A stretch of DNA of 64,000 nucleotides from Coemansia sp. RSA 487. Its lineage: Eukaryota > Kickxellomycota > Kickxellomycetes > Kickxellales > Kickxellaceae. Positions 1-10,300 of this stretch are shown piece after piece (the first letter of the stretch is position 1; the number at the start of each line of letters is the position of its first letter). The DNA lies in the NCBI GenBank assembly GCA_027577595.1, contig JANBRJ010000013.1, forward strand, positions 186,001 to 250,000, read 5' to 3'. The notes under the pieces were generated by a model, which ran no database searches, was not told the DNA's origin, and was given only the letters and a program-made list of their open reading frames with translations. The position numbers and the translations under genes were made by a program.

Positions 1-387
1 TTCTACGCCAAAGAGTTTGGCACCACAAGCGAGCCCGGGTGGGGGCTGCCGAGCGCTGTGCCGCTGGATATCTCGGAGCAGGACACCAGCTGGTCGTCGA
101 GCATCTTTTCCCGCGTGCGCGAGTACCAGAGGCTGCGTGCCGAGCGTGTAGGCACTGTCGCCGAGGATGACGGCAGCCTGCATCTTACCGCAGACTACGC
201 GGAGGCTAAGCGTGGCATGCTGCCATTGTCGAGCACACAGATGGGCCACCAGACGAGCCGCATGGACACAAGCCAGGTTGATTACAGCCTGAGAAACACA
301 GACAACATGTCAACACCTATCCGGGTCATCCAGCGCGCTCACAACATGGACAGGCTGCGCTCACATTTGGCCAAGCAGCATCTATAG
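1..387 (+). CDS. C-terminal fragment of an unrecognised protein, cut by the window edge
   Basis: The frame is open from base 1 to a TAG at 385-387, giving the last 128 residues of a longer protein. I do not recognise the family. The sequence is hydrophilic, with Ser/Thr-rich and Arg-rich stretches and no membrane segment, and ends in a basic tail (RLRSHLAKQHL). A GTG at 58 could be mistaken for a start, but the frame stays open upstream of it, so the 5' part lies outside the window. The gene runs in the same direction as the CENP-A gene 332 bp downstream. Confidence 0.6.
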   Translation, partial: FYAKEFGTTSEPGWGLPSAVPLDISEQDTSWSSSIFSRVREYQRLRAERVGTVAEDDGSLHLTADYAEAKRGMLPLSSTQMGHQTSRMDTSQVDYSLRNTDNMSTPIRVIQRAHNMDRLRSHLAKQHL

Positions 388-719
388 TTTGTTTATATTA
401 TTATTTTTCGACTTTATCGTCTTTTTCTGCGGCTAAAAAGCAAAAGAAGCTTTTTTTTTCTCAATACCAGATTTACAACAGGAAAGAGGGGTAAAAACCT
501 TGACGCGTAAACGCGTTTTTCAGTCACCCTTTTTTGTTGATTCAGATTTTTCGCTTTTCTGAAACGTTGAACCTCACCCTCTTTTCCCCTTTGTTGTTCT
601 TTATGCAAAATTACCAAATTTGTTTGTTTCTTGTAGTGTTTCATTTTATTTTTCATCCTTGCTGATACTGTTTGTTTAATTCCCTTTCCGCAGGGGAATC
701 CGCCAATATAAATTAACAA
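388..719. other. Intergenic, T-rich, upstream of CENP-A
   Basis: This spacer holds the 3' end of the first gene and the promoter of the CENP-A gene. It has long T runs on the plus strand and no convincing coding frame; the minus-strand frame across it is low-complexity Lys/Arg/Leu. I saw no defined regulatory motif. Confidence 0.5.
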
Positions 720-1298
720 ATGGCTCCAGGAGGGTCAATGGCACATCGCGGACGGCGTGGGGCGTCAGCCATGGCACGCAAAACAATTACACACAGCTCA
801 ACCACCGTTCGGGCATCCACAACACAGCAACAGACCACGCCAGTACAGAGGAGAACGTCGGGAGGCCGGCCAGCAAGAGGAGGCAAAACCACCCCCCGTA
901 CTTCAACGGCACGGGCTCCCGGCCGCACTGCCAACCGCGCAACAGACTCGCCAGGCGGTGGCCGTAAACGTCGTCTCCCCAATGGAATAAAGGCTCTCAG
1001 GGAAATCCGCATGTACCAGAAGAGCACCGACATGCTTATTTCCAAGCTTCCGTTTGCTAGAGTTGTCAGGGAGATCGCACAAGACTATGTCAGCGACTAT
1101 ACGCACAGTGGAACGCCCACTGGGTTGCGTTGGCAGTCTTCTGCGATTCTTGCGCTCCAAGAGGCATCAGAGGCATTTCTGGTTCATCTGTTCGAGGACG
1201 CCAATCTGTGCGCGCTCCATGCAAAGCGAGTAACCATTATGCAAAAGGACATCCAGCTTGCCCGTCGTATACGTGGCCAGTGGGGCGGGCTAGGTTGA
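720..1298 (+). CDS. CSE4: Centromeric histone H3 variant (CENP-A/Cse4)
   Basis: This is the CENP-A histone that replaces H3 in centromeric nucleosomes and seeds the kinetochore. The 192-residue protein has a basic Ser/Thr/Arg-rich tail (about 1-95) and a histone fold (about 96-190). CENP-A hallmarks are [19 protein letters not shown] in helix 2 (Trp where H3 has Phe), then [16 protein letters not shown] and a C-terminal QLARRIRGQ. Loop 1 carries extra residues ([14 protein letters not shown]), about nine more than canonical H3. In-frame Met codons at residues 1, 7 and 18 make the start ambiguous; the one at 771 gives an H3-like MARKT start. The gene is intronless and converges on MAU2/SCC4 219 bp away. 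Family assignment is firm. Confidence 0.93.
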   Translation: MAPGGSMAHRGRRGASAMARKTITHSSTTVRASTTQQQTTPVQRRTSGGRPARGGKTTPRTSTARAPGRTANRATDSPGGGRKRRLPNGIKALREIRMYQKSTDMLISKLPFARVVREIAQDYVSDYTHSGTPTGLRWQSSAILALQEASEAFLVHLFEDANLCALHAKRVTIMQKDIQLARRIRGQWGGLG

Positions 1299-1388
1299 GC
1301 TAAGCTGAGCTGAACTGGGGCGCTTTGAGCTTGTCGTTTTTAGCATGCGCTAACAGCTACTTTGAAACGCATCCATATCCTAAGCATA

Positions 1389-1391
1389 TCT

Positions 1392-1418
<27 letters not shown>
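1389..1418. repeat. (TCTG)n microsatellite
   Basis: About seven and a half TCTG units lie in the short spacer between the convergent CENP-A and MAU2/SCC4 genes. It is a simple tandem repeat, probably within a 3' UTR. Confidence 0.9.
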
Positions 1419-1422
<4 letters not shown>

Positions 1423-1517
1423 ATTGTGCCTTTATCGCTTTGTAACCAGCTTTTTTTCTATCGGTTTTCTTGTTCAATTTCTTTATTTTTTTTCCCATCA
1501 TAAAATCTATAATCTGC

Positions 1518-3824
1518 CTACTGAGGTTCTGTGATCAAGGCATTGAATTCCTCTAGAAACCGTTGATCCAGCTCCAACAGCTTTGCGCAGCGTTCTGGAT
1601 CGCCTATCGCTTTTTCTATGCGTGTTAATATTCCGATTGCCGCCGCCTTCTGGAGTGGATCGTTGGCGCGGTGTGCTATTGTTTGACCCACTCCGCACAT
1701 CTTCATTGCCTGTTCGTACTGTCCAGCAGGCAGCATCTGCGTGCCAAGCTCGCATAGCGTCCACCCTTGAAGGGCTGTGTTTGCAACCTCGCTGCATATC
1801 TGCAGGCACGACAGTAGGTGTGTCTTTGACTTTACTGGCTCGTTGCTCTCCAGTCCCTGAACAAACTCGAGCAACGCTGCACGCGGCTTTTCTTTCGCAG
1901 CGCTTGGTGCGAGTGCTGTATCTTGGGATTCTTGCAGCAGCCCTTGAATAACATGGCGCATCTGTGCTTTGCTCGCCTCGGTGATTCCGGGTGTGCACAG
2001 ATGCATTATCACCAGATTCATCTGCGCAGCATAACGTAGATCGCTGGTCCCATTCTTAATTACACATTGGTATGTTTGTGCTGCCGCATCAAACTCGCCC
2101 GTGCGATGCAAATACATGGCCCAACGCAGCGCAATCGCATCCCTGCTATTATGCCACACTGACTTTTGCCTGTGTAGTTTCTTCCCCCCGGTGTCGTTAA
2201 CAGCAGAGTTCTCTACGTCGACAATAACTGACATTGCCTGGTCTAGCGCACTCTTTGCCTCCCTGACATGCAAGGAAGCCAGTCCAATATCTACCGCATG
2301 GAGCAAGATATGGAGCTTGAGCTGCTGCAGCTGCCGCTTAAACCCATCGAGTTCGCCACGTGCAACACCATCCAACGCCCTTTGCAAAAACCCTATAGAC
2401 TGTTCGTACGCATTGTCGCCATTGACTGCTAGCGCAGACACGAGCATCACCCAAGCATGGGCCTCATAGTAGCTAGCTCCTCTAATCGAAGCACCACGGC
2501 TGACTACGCCCTGGCTGTACGAGCCAACGCTCGCTGCTATCGACCCGCCGTACGATGTTTCTCCGTTAGCCAGCTGTTGTGCAAAACTGTGCTGCCACTC
2601 CTTGAGCGTCTCACGGGCCGCGTCGCACGCCTCCTGCGCAGCAGAAATGCCCCCAACTGTGATTGCTACCACTGCCTTTAGTGCCCAGAAACGTGTTCGA
2701 ACGGGCGAGGTGCCTGCCAGAACCTTGTCTGCAGCTAACACTTCAAGACGTTCAATAAGCATCCCAGCTGCTGTCCAATTACGCATCTGCACCAGCTGGC
2801 CAAGCATCTGCACCGACGCAACCGCCTCGCTCACTTTGTCGCTGTTCTTTTGAGCAAGCGCAATGGAAAACCGCAACGCGTTAATTGAGCTACGTATATC
2901 GCCACTCGCTATATAAAGATTTGACAGCTCAAGTACAAAGTGATGCGACCAGTGCTGCTGCTGTTGCCGCTTCTGCGCGTCCAAGTACGCCGCCTTGAGT
3001 TTCTGCTCAGCCCACTTGTACTCTCCACGTCGTAGAAACAGCCTACAGTGTGCAGCTATTATTGCGTATCTTGTTGGCAGGTAACAATCGGCGTTTGGGA
3101 GCGTCATTAGCGCACGCGTCAACTGTAGCTCCTCCTCGCTCTGCTCGTCGTCCGTGTTAAACGATTGGTCATCGTCACTCCATTCCGACAGAACCAATGC
3201 TATGCGCAGTCGTGTTTTCGCTTCTGTGTCTGGACTGAAACTGGGTTCCTTTCCAAAAAATCGCGCCTGGCTGCGCGGCGCAGCGCAAATCTTCACGACG
3301 CTATATAGACAAGCCAGACCAGCGACAATGCTTGGTTTCCAATCAGCAGTCGGATCATTTTCGGTTTGTGGAGTAATGCTGGTTCTGTACAAAGTATGTG
3401 CCTTGCGAAAATGCGATTCGGCTGCTGCCCAAAGCAGCTTGTGTACGTGTCCCTGTGCAATACTAGCTACCGCCGCGGGGTTTGTGTGCGTGGCTTTTGA
3501 GAAGCTGGTGTTTGTCATGTCTATAGGGTTTCTATTAAAGCATACATTCATATTTTCGGGCACGGCTGCTGGTGAAAGCTGGGACAAAGTTTGCGGCAGA
3601 GAAACAAGCTTTTTATACTCGTGTAATCCAGCTGACGATGGCATCGCGAACAGAGCTTGTTGTTGGTACTGCTGCTGTTGTTGCTGTATGTTAAACATAC
3701 TGTGACTTTCGCAATTGGGGGCACTAGGGAATGTGTGCTGCTGAGGGCGTATCCGCTCCCCTGACTGCTGCCAGTTATTTCTAACCGCATTGGCGTCGTT
3801 CAAATGACCATTTCCCTGCGACAT
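1518..3824 (-). CDS. SCC4: Cohesin loader subunit Mau2/Scc4
   Basis: Mau2/Scc4 pairs with Scc2/NIPBL to load cohesin on chromatin. The 768-residue protein has a low-complexity N-terminus (poly-Gln near residue 45) followed by an all-helical TPR-like array. Recognisable pieces are EYKWAEQKLKAAYLDAQKR, HHFVLELSNLYIASGDI and a C-terminal stretch around ALQGWTLCELGTQML, in the order expected of the cohesin-loading-factor family. The open frame extends to 3992, but that extension is hydrophobic and unlike the family. The ATG at 3824 (MSQGNGHLND) is a better start, although a short upstream exon cannot be excluded. Assignment rests on recalled family resemblance and is good but not certain. Confidence 0.75.
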   Translation of the reverse strand: MSQGNGHLNDANAVRNNWQQSGERIRPQQHTFPSAPNCESHSMFNIQQQQQQYQQQALFAMPSSAGLHEYKKLVSLPQTLSQLSPAAVPENMNVCFNRNPIDMTNTSFSKATHTNPAAVASIAQGHVHKLLWAAAESHFRKAHTLYRTSITPQTENDPTADWKPSIVAGLACLYSVVKICAAPRSQARFFGKEPSFSPDTEAKTRLRIALVLSEWSDDDQSFNTDDEQSEEELQLTRALMTLPNADCYLPTRYAIIAAHCRLFLRRGEYKWAEQKLKAAYLDAQKRQQQQHWSHHFVLELSNLYIASGDIRSSINALRFSIALAQKNSDKVSEAVASVQMLGQLVQMRNWTAAGMLIERLEVLAADKVLAGTSPVRTRFWALKAVVAITVGGISAAQEACDAARETLKEWQHSFAQQLANGETSYGGSIAASVGSYSQGVVSRGASIRGASYYEAHAWVMLVSALAVNGDNAYEQSIGFLQRALDGVARGELDGFKRQLQQLKLHILLHAVDIGLASLHVREAKSALDQAMSVIVDVENSAVNDTGGKKLHRQKSVWHNSRDAIALRWAMYLHRTGEFDAAAQTYQCVIKNGTSDLRYAAQMNLVIMHLCTPGITEASKAQMRHVIQGLLQESQDTALAPSAAKEKPRAALLEFVQGLESNEPVKSKTHLLSCLQICSEVANTALQGWTLCELGTQMLPAGQYEQAMKMCGVGQTIAHRANDPLQKAAAIGILTRIEKAIGDPERCAKLLELDQRFLEEFNALITEPQ

Positions 3825-5274
3825 TTCATTAGCGTACTCTAGAGCTACAGATACTAAAAAGGGAAATAGGTATAAAAACAAGCGTGAATTTGGACAAATT
3901 AAGGTTACATGAAAAATACAAGAGTAAAAGTGAAAAACGAGTAGAAAATATGAAATGGTGGCATCAGTTCGAAAAATTCGATGAGCAATCATGTGACTCC
4001 ATTATAAATCAATTTTATATTACTTCATTTTGAGCACTGATCCAAATGATGCTTGTATTTTAATGTATCAATATATTTTTTAGATATGTTGTTGGTAGAA
4101 TTCGATTACGCGTGCTTTGGGTGTTGGTACATACAAAAACAGTGTATAGCACCACAGTATTTATTCACAAGTCGAAATGTTTCTTGGCTATAAAGTAAGA
4201 GATCTGCATCAACTTGAACAAATATAAATTGAATGCCACTGAGCACAGACCTTGAGTGACTTGCTAGCTCCTCTTCGAGCAACAGACATATCCAACTCAA
4301 TGACAGCGCAAAAACAATGCACCAAAAAGACCCGAATTGTATAAAACTACCGTTTCTAACGGAAACAATAGGACAACAAGAAAAGGGACAATTGGGCTCT
4401 TTATACTGACGAAAACAACCGTAGTCCTTGTTTCGCAGTTCGTGGAAAAAAACGCCGAGCATGTTGCTGCTTTCTTTTTGAACAGAAAAAGGAGGGAGCA
4501 GCAGCGACAGCGGCGATAAATTAGAAATGTTTCGACTTTCACCACTCAGGACTTTGGTCGCTTTTTTCTTTCATTCTTTCCTTTCTGCCTCTTCTTGCAC
4601 CTGGCACATTTACTCTTTAAGCGGTTCGAAAACGTTTTTCAAACAACGAATAGTATGTTTTTGATGGATGAGCCAGCTTCTTGCTGGGGATTTACAAACA
4701 AGAACGATCCAGGACACCCGCGCGAGTGCACATGCTCGCTGTGCCAGGGCTAAGGCTCCAGAACGTTCCGACGAATAGATCTGCTACAGTAATAACCGTA
4801 AAGAGTTTATCTTTTAATAGCTTTGCTAGTATAACAACACTTTGCAAATACTAAATGTCAGCTTAGAGCAGTATAATATCTAGCTACACGAAATGATCTC
4901 TGCAGGTTGTATTTGTCTTTGCATCAATCTATGAAAGAAAATGTTACTGAATGTTTTACCAATGTCGGATCCATCTGGAGATAGAGTCCCAGGTTGGAAA
5001 TATTGGAAGTTTTCTATAGTTCTGAGTCGTTATTGTCCGAAATGCCTTTTGCGGCCACAAGGCGGGGGTCCGTTTCCACCACCTCACGCTAACAGGCGCA
5101 AGGCGGGTTTCCCATAAAACAAACACTTGAATCTAATGCGGGATCAATAAAAATAAAGAAAATACACTACTGAGAAAAAAGACTAGAACCCAAGTGCTTT
5201 TTCTCTGCGTCTCTTTCAAAGTCCAGTACAGATTACTAAAATAACTCTATTAACACCTCTGTTAAACCAAGAAA
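3825..5274. other. 1.45 kb intergenic region with little coding signal
   Basis: The region between SCC4 and the small membrane-protein gene is AT-rich with several pyrimidine tracts (4556-4620). Frames at 4106-4545 overlap each other on both strands and look like chance. The only item worth noting is a 32-codon Cys-rich frame at 4655-4753, listed separately. I saw no RNA gene. Confidence 0.4.
4655..4753 (+). CDS. Candidate 32-residue Cys-rich ORF
   Basis: An ATG at 4655 (second Met codon at 4664) opens a 32-codon frame ending in TAA. The product has a compact Cys/Gly/Pro composition and ends CTCSLCQG, unlike the random AT-rich peptides around it. A pyrimidine-rich tract lies just upstream, as at other starts in this window. 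It could be a microprotein, an N-terminal exon or chance. No homology is claimed. Confidence 0.2.
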   Translation: MFLMDEPASCWGFTNKNDPGHPRECTCSLCQG

Positions 5275-5484
5275 ATGGGCGTGTATACAAAGGCGTTTGT
5301 GGTGCTGCTGGGCGGATTGTTGGGAGGATCGATCGGGTTTTACTATCAAGCCAAAGAGGACAGACGGTTAACGGATATGCGCAATCAACGGTTAGCAGAG
5401 ATGCAAAAGATAGAGCGGCTAGACACAAACACTACACTGACACCAAGCCAAGACAAACAGACCAACAATAACAACAAGGAGTAA
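5275..5484 (+). CDS. Small single-pass membrane protein, unrecognised
   Basis: The 69-residue product begins MGVYTKAFVVLLGGLLGGSI, one N-terminal membrane span with a Gly-rich face. A charged helix (about residues 25-48) and an Asn/Thr/Gln-rich tail follow. The start context (AAAATGGGC) is good and the frame is compact. The layout resembles small mitochondrial inner-membrane assembly factors of the Pet117 kind, but I see no diagnostic motif, so function stays open. It lies between SCC4 and SOD1 as an isolated gene. Confidence 0.6.
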   Translation: MGVYTKAFVVLLGGLLGGSIGFYYQAKEDRRLTDMRNQRLAEMQKIERLDTNTTLTPSQDKQTNNNNKE

Positions 5485-6129
5485 AAATATCACTTTGTTG
5501 TTGTTGTTTCTCCATTAGTGCTTCTGACAAAAGGACCCTACATCGTATAAACTTGCTTCTCTGGACGAAACAGCCTGCAATGCCTTGTTGTTTGCCGATA
5601 TTTATCTTTAGCTTTATCTTTATCTAGTTGAATTTGACAATTTGCTGTACTGCGAACAAAACATGTAAAAAGCAAGCAACATGCCAGCTAGCTTGGACGA
5701 CAAATTGCAGATTCCACCATGTGCTTTCGGTATTTAAAAATTGATCTGATAAATAGTTAAAGACAGTTCGGCCAATTTTTTGGCCATGAGGTTTATTAGC
5801 TAGAAATTGTGGAATTAGTAATCATCACCATGCACGCCAGGATTATGTTGGAAATGCGCCATTCTTTTTTCTCTGGTGATGACATCCAAACTTCTCAGGC
5901 TTATCATCTTTTTCTTCGGACTGGGGGAAGCAGATTTGTTTGAGGCATTTTTCCAATCAAACACAATAGTATAAATTACTCATTCAAAAAATCCCTCAAC
6001 CTGAAAGAACAAACCTCTCTTTCTTTTCTCCAAACACCAAAACTTGTGTTTATTTTCCTTCTTCCCTTTTTGATTAAACTCAAACAAATTCACCTTCAAC
6101 CTAGCCCCTTTCGATAAATCATTTCAAAA
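5485..6129. promoter_or_regulatory. Intergenic region and SOD1 promoter with clustered GATA-type sites
   Basis: This 645-bp spacer holds GATA at 5597-5600 and TTATC at 5602-5606, 5614-5618 and 5620-5624. These are potential sites for GATA zinc-finger regulators, common in fungal iron and nitrogen control. A TATA-like GTATAAAT lies near 5969, and a pyrimidine-rich leader precedes the SOD1 ATG. The sites are seen; their use is inference. Confidence 0.35.
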
Positions 6130-6591
6130 ATGGTCAAGGCAGTAGCAGTTCTCAAGGGTGACCAGAACGTGACTGGCGTTGTAACTTTCACCCAGGACAA
6201 TGAGTCATCTCCCGCTTCCGTCCACGCCGAGATCGACGGACTGGCTCCAGGCAAGCACGGGTTCCACATCCATCAGTACGGTGACAACACCAACGGATGT
6301 ACTTCGGCAGGCGCGCACTACAACCCACACGGCAAGACTCACGGCGCTCCCAGCGACGATAATCGCCACCTGGGCGATCTGGGAAACATCACTGCTTCGG
6401 GAAGCGGCTCTGCTGTTCTGGACATCTCCGACTCTCAGGTCACTCTCTTTGGCGCACACAGCGTCATCGGCCGCACTGTTGTCGTCCATGCTGACGAGGA
6501 CGATCTGGGCAAGGGAGGTCATGAGCTGTCTGCCACCACTGGAAATGCTGGCGGTCGCCTTGCTTGTGGCGTCATCGGAATCACCCAGTAA
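6130..6591 (+). CDS. SOD1: Cu/Zn superoxide dismutase, cytosolic
   Basis: Sod1 dismutates superoxide to oxygen and hydrogen peroxide in the cytosol and mitochondrial intermembrane space. The 153-residue length is exactly typical. All metal ligands are present: His46, His48, His63 and His120 for copper, and His63, His71, His80 and Asp83 for zinc. The structural disulfide pair Cys57/Cys146 and the active-site Arg143 are also present. Motifs GFHIHQYGD and [13 protein letters not shown] are canonical. There is no signal peptide, so this is the intracellular form. It lies 110 bp upstream of the PPTase gene on the same strand. Confidence 0.98.
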   Translation: MVKAVAVLKGDQNVTGVVTFTQDNESSPASVHAEIDGLAPGKHGFHIHQYGDNTNGCTSAGAHYNPHGKTHGAPSDDNRHLGDLGNITASGSGSAVLDISDSQVTLFGAHSVIGRTVVVHADEDDLGKGGHELSATTGNAGGRLACGVIGITQ

Positions 6592-6701
6592 ACATCGCTG
6601 CTCTTCCTTCTTTGCTTCTGCTGAGTGAATATTTACCTTTTTCTTTTTCTTTTTCATTTATTTAATAAGAAAAAGATATCCTCTTTTACAGGTTTTATGA
6701 T

Positions 6702-7190
6702 ATGGACAGCAAAACACGAGAGTCGCTGGAGGGGCCCAAGCACGCGCTCGAGTATCTTGCTGCGAAGCAGGCGCAAGAACTCTTGAACGACGAGAGCAGC
6801 GATTGCAGAGGTATTGGAGTGGACATTGAGTTTATCGTGGACATAAACATAGATAATGACACGTTTGTCGAGCGCAACTTCACGCAAGCAGAACAAGAGT
6901 ACTGCAACGAGCGACCCAATCCGCACGCAAGCTTTGCTGGCAGGTGGTGTGCAAAGGAGGCCGTGATAAAGGCAATCTCGTCACTCCATCCGGGAAGAGA
7001 AAAGGTCTGGTACAAGGGCGATGCGGCTCCGCTTATTGAAATTGAGATCCTCTCAGCACCAAGCGGCGCTCCCTTTGTTGTTATTCATGGTGATGCAAAA
7101 GACGCAGCAGCAAAGGCCGGCGTATCTACCATTCGCGTGTCTATAAGCCATATCGATACATTTGCTATTGCCACAGCGATTGCATCCTAG
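6702..7190 (+). CDS. Stand-alone phosphopantetheinyl transferase of the fungal FAS-alpha C-terminal type
   Basis: This AcpS-type enzyme moves 4'-phosphopantetheine from CoA to an acyl carrier protein serine. The 162-residue protein carries GIGVDIE (residues 37-43, Mg-binding Asp41) and FAGRWCAKEAVIK (78-90, catalytic Glu86). NDTFVERNFTQAEQEYC (52-68) and SISHIDTFAIATAIAS at the end closely match the transferase domain normally fused to the C-terminus of fungal FAS alpha (Fas2). Here it is a separate gene with its own ATG and an in-frame stop upstream at 6666. A splice-acceptor-like TTTTACAG (6684-6691) precedes the ATG, but only 110 bp separate it from the SOD1 stop, so a missing exon is unlikely. 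Confidence 0.88.
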   Translation: MDSKTRESLEGPKHALEYLAAKQAQELLNDESSDCRGIGVDIEFIVDINIDNDTFVERNFTQAEQEYCNERPNPHASFAGRWCAKEAVIKAISSLHPGREKVWYKGDAAPLIEIEILSAPSGAPFVVIHGDAKDAAAKAGVSTIRVSISHIDTFAIATAIAS

Positions 7191-7342
7191 TTCCATTGTT
7201 GTTTACATTAAAAAACATCAGTCTATTCTGCTGACAAATCAGTAAATTAAAAGATAAAGGATGATGCGCTTCTAGGTTTAAAATACACACGGTTTGCTTT
7301 CGCTTCTAAAGGAAATTAAAGTGTTTTTAAGGTCCGCATCTC

Positions 7343-10300
7343 TTAGACATTGGCTGTTGCCGTCTTATTATTGGCTTCATGCTCGTCTTCGTCATCGCCA
7401 TCTTCATCATCATCGTCTTGGATATTGATGGACTCCCAGTCATCTGGAACACTGTCATGCTCCACGCTAGGCATGATAATAGGCGCAATGTCCTCAGGAA
7501 GAGTAACACTGGTGCTGCTGGCCGTGCTTCCTGTGCGCGGCCGCTGCCGTGGCGACTGCGCCTGCGAAACAGACGATGGTCCTGGTGCTGGAGTTACTGC
7601 TGGCGTCGCTATGCACTTTTTGCCAACAACGCTGCCAGCAACACCAAGATGTGGCAGCTTGCTCTTCAAAATCGACTCCCATTTTATCAGATGCTCGTTC
7701 CTCGACTCCACCTCTTGGCAGTACATCTCAACAAGATCCTCCTCCTTCCAGCGCAAAGTAAACGGCATAGCATGAGGAATGACTCTCCTGATCTCTTCAG
7801 TCAGCTCCTCACACGTCAACCCATGGCGCAGATCGCTAATGGCAATGTAGTCTATCTTCTTGCGCAGCCGCTCAGCCGCCACGTTTGTGCCTGGTCCATA
7901 GCCATCAAAGATATGCGATGCCGAGTCGTCCAGGTCAGAGTCCTCTTCCTTGTTGACGCGTTCACTGCAGATGATCTGCGGCGGCTGGATATAGCGGATC
8001 GCGCTGCTCAGCGTGATGCTGGGAATTGTTGCATGCGCGGTGCGTTCCCACGAAACAGATCGTAAGGGCTCACGGTCCATTGAGCGGCTATTACATCCGT
8101 AGTACGGCCCCAGCGCATGCAAGAACCCGCGAAGTGCTTGTTTCATTGGCTTAAAGCGCAGTGTCTGTTTGCGCGAGTCACCAATAAAGCTTGCGACCAT
8201 GCTCTCGATCTCGCGCACCCAGCCAAGGTTTGCGCGAGTAAACTGTAGCATATCCTCCGTATATGTCGCCCTGACAAGCCCCGACAAAGGCGTATCGACC
8301 TCATTTTTGATCCCGAATGCTAGAGCCAGCCGACGGTTACGCAGAGCGATCATGCACACCTCATTGCATTGCAGTCGTTTTGTATTGCTGCTCCCATTAC
8401 GCGAACTATTTGCTGTCGATCCACATGTATCTTCTGTCGTTAGACGGCCGCATCCGCAAGTTATAGTAACCGTTGTCTTGCAGGGCACCGACTCGTCGCA
8501 CATTGCTGGGCTATGGCAAGTGAGCGCGCATGGATGACCACAGGTCTTGCGTGGCTTGCCACATGTCTGTCTGCACACGTGATCGCGGAGACAGGGTTCG
8601 TCTGGACGGTGGCAGCTGCGCTTGCAGCGATGTCCGCCGCATGGAAGAAGCTTGTTGCAAATGCCGCCGCATGATGCAGCGCTGCTTCGATGGCATGGAA
8701 CGCTCTTCATCTCCTTGCCACCGCACATGCAGCGCACAGTAACAAGCACAGGGCATGGAGGACAAGGATCTTCGTCTGGATGGCATTCGTGCGATGTCAG
8801 ATTAATATGGCCGCACGAGCGCGTTCGCTGGCATGGGTAGCGGCAAGGCGGGAGTGTGGTGCCGCACGGGATAGGCGGCAGGATACGGGTCCGACCGCAG
8901 GCACACGACAGCTCATCAAAGCTGGTGTTCCGGCACGGCGGACATGGACCACGGTGGCAGAGCTCGGTGCAGTTATGCATTTTGCATCGAAGCAGACGGT
9001 TACACACAAGTGTACATTGGTGCGGATCTGTGACCCCTGGCGCGATATTCTCCGACGGAAGAACCGTGCCGTCAATGTCTTCGTGGCTGCTAGGGCAGCA
9101 GCGCAAGGAGCACTGGTGGCGGCGGCATGCGCGCTTTTTGGAGCACAGGCGTTGGCACGTCGGGCGTTCGTCGCTCGAGCTTTGCGCTTTGTGACACTCA
9201 ACGTTAAAGGACTTTGAGCCGCATCTGCAGCGTGTCTTGACCTGCTCCTTGCATGGCGGACAGGGTCCAGGATGGCAGACTTCGTTGCACAGATGTGTAC
9301 ATCCGCTCAGCTGCTTCTGACACCTGTGTGCACAGCTGGGCACAGGGTCTGTGCATTTTATCCGCGGCAAACCAAGATCGGCCGCAGTGCTCTTGCCGCA
9401 GTAGCACGTGGTCACTGTTTTTGGATCGAGCGGACATTCGCCATGGCCAAGGGCAGGATCGCGATGTGGGTGGCATTTTTGGTCGCACTGATGGATACCG
9501 CAGTCGAGCATCTCGGTGCAAGTCTCATCGCAGTGGTAAAACCCGATTGCACATGCAGTCACACATTGCTCGACGCCAGACCCGTCAACGGTCTTCTCGC
9601 TGGTATAGGTTTCCAGCGGCATACCTGAGCCGCACGATGCTGTTCTTGTGTGCTTGCCACAGTAGCAAAGTTGGTCCTCCTGGTGCCCGCAGGGCTGGCA
9701 CAGCCCAGGGTGACACGCCTGCGTACAGGTGTGCTTTCCACAACCAAGCATCTCGCCACAAACAGCCTCGCACGACTTGATCCCCTCCACAGGATCGTAG
9801 CCAGAACCGCAGCGCGGCTGGTAGGATGAGCGGCCGCAGAAGCAAAACTGCTCGGGCGCCATAGCTGTACATGGCGGGCACGGTCCAGGATGGCACGGCA
9901 GCGGGCACACATGCGGGCAATAACGGCCCCGATTTCTTCCACAGATCCGGCCACACGAGTGTGGAGCAGAACCACGTGTAAACTCCGGATCACGCGTCGC
10001 TCCGCAGAAACAGAAATAGTGCGAGGGCGCCGCTGCGCGTGGGTGCTGGCAGCCGGGACAGCGCCAACGCACATTAGGGCCGTCAGAGCACGACTTGGCC
10101 CACTTCTTCACGCACCCAATATGGAATATCGCCCAGCAAGTGTCGCATTGCCATATCGCATGGCGCGGACGCACTTTGTCACAGCATATCATGCATTCGT
10201 ATGTGCTGTTGGCCAGCCTTTTGGACAGCGATGAGCTCAACCCAAGCGGCGCAGATGTGCTAATAGCTTCAGAGTCATGGCGCACATATCCTGCAATTGA

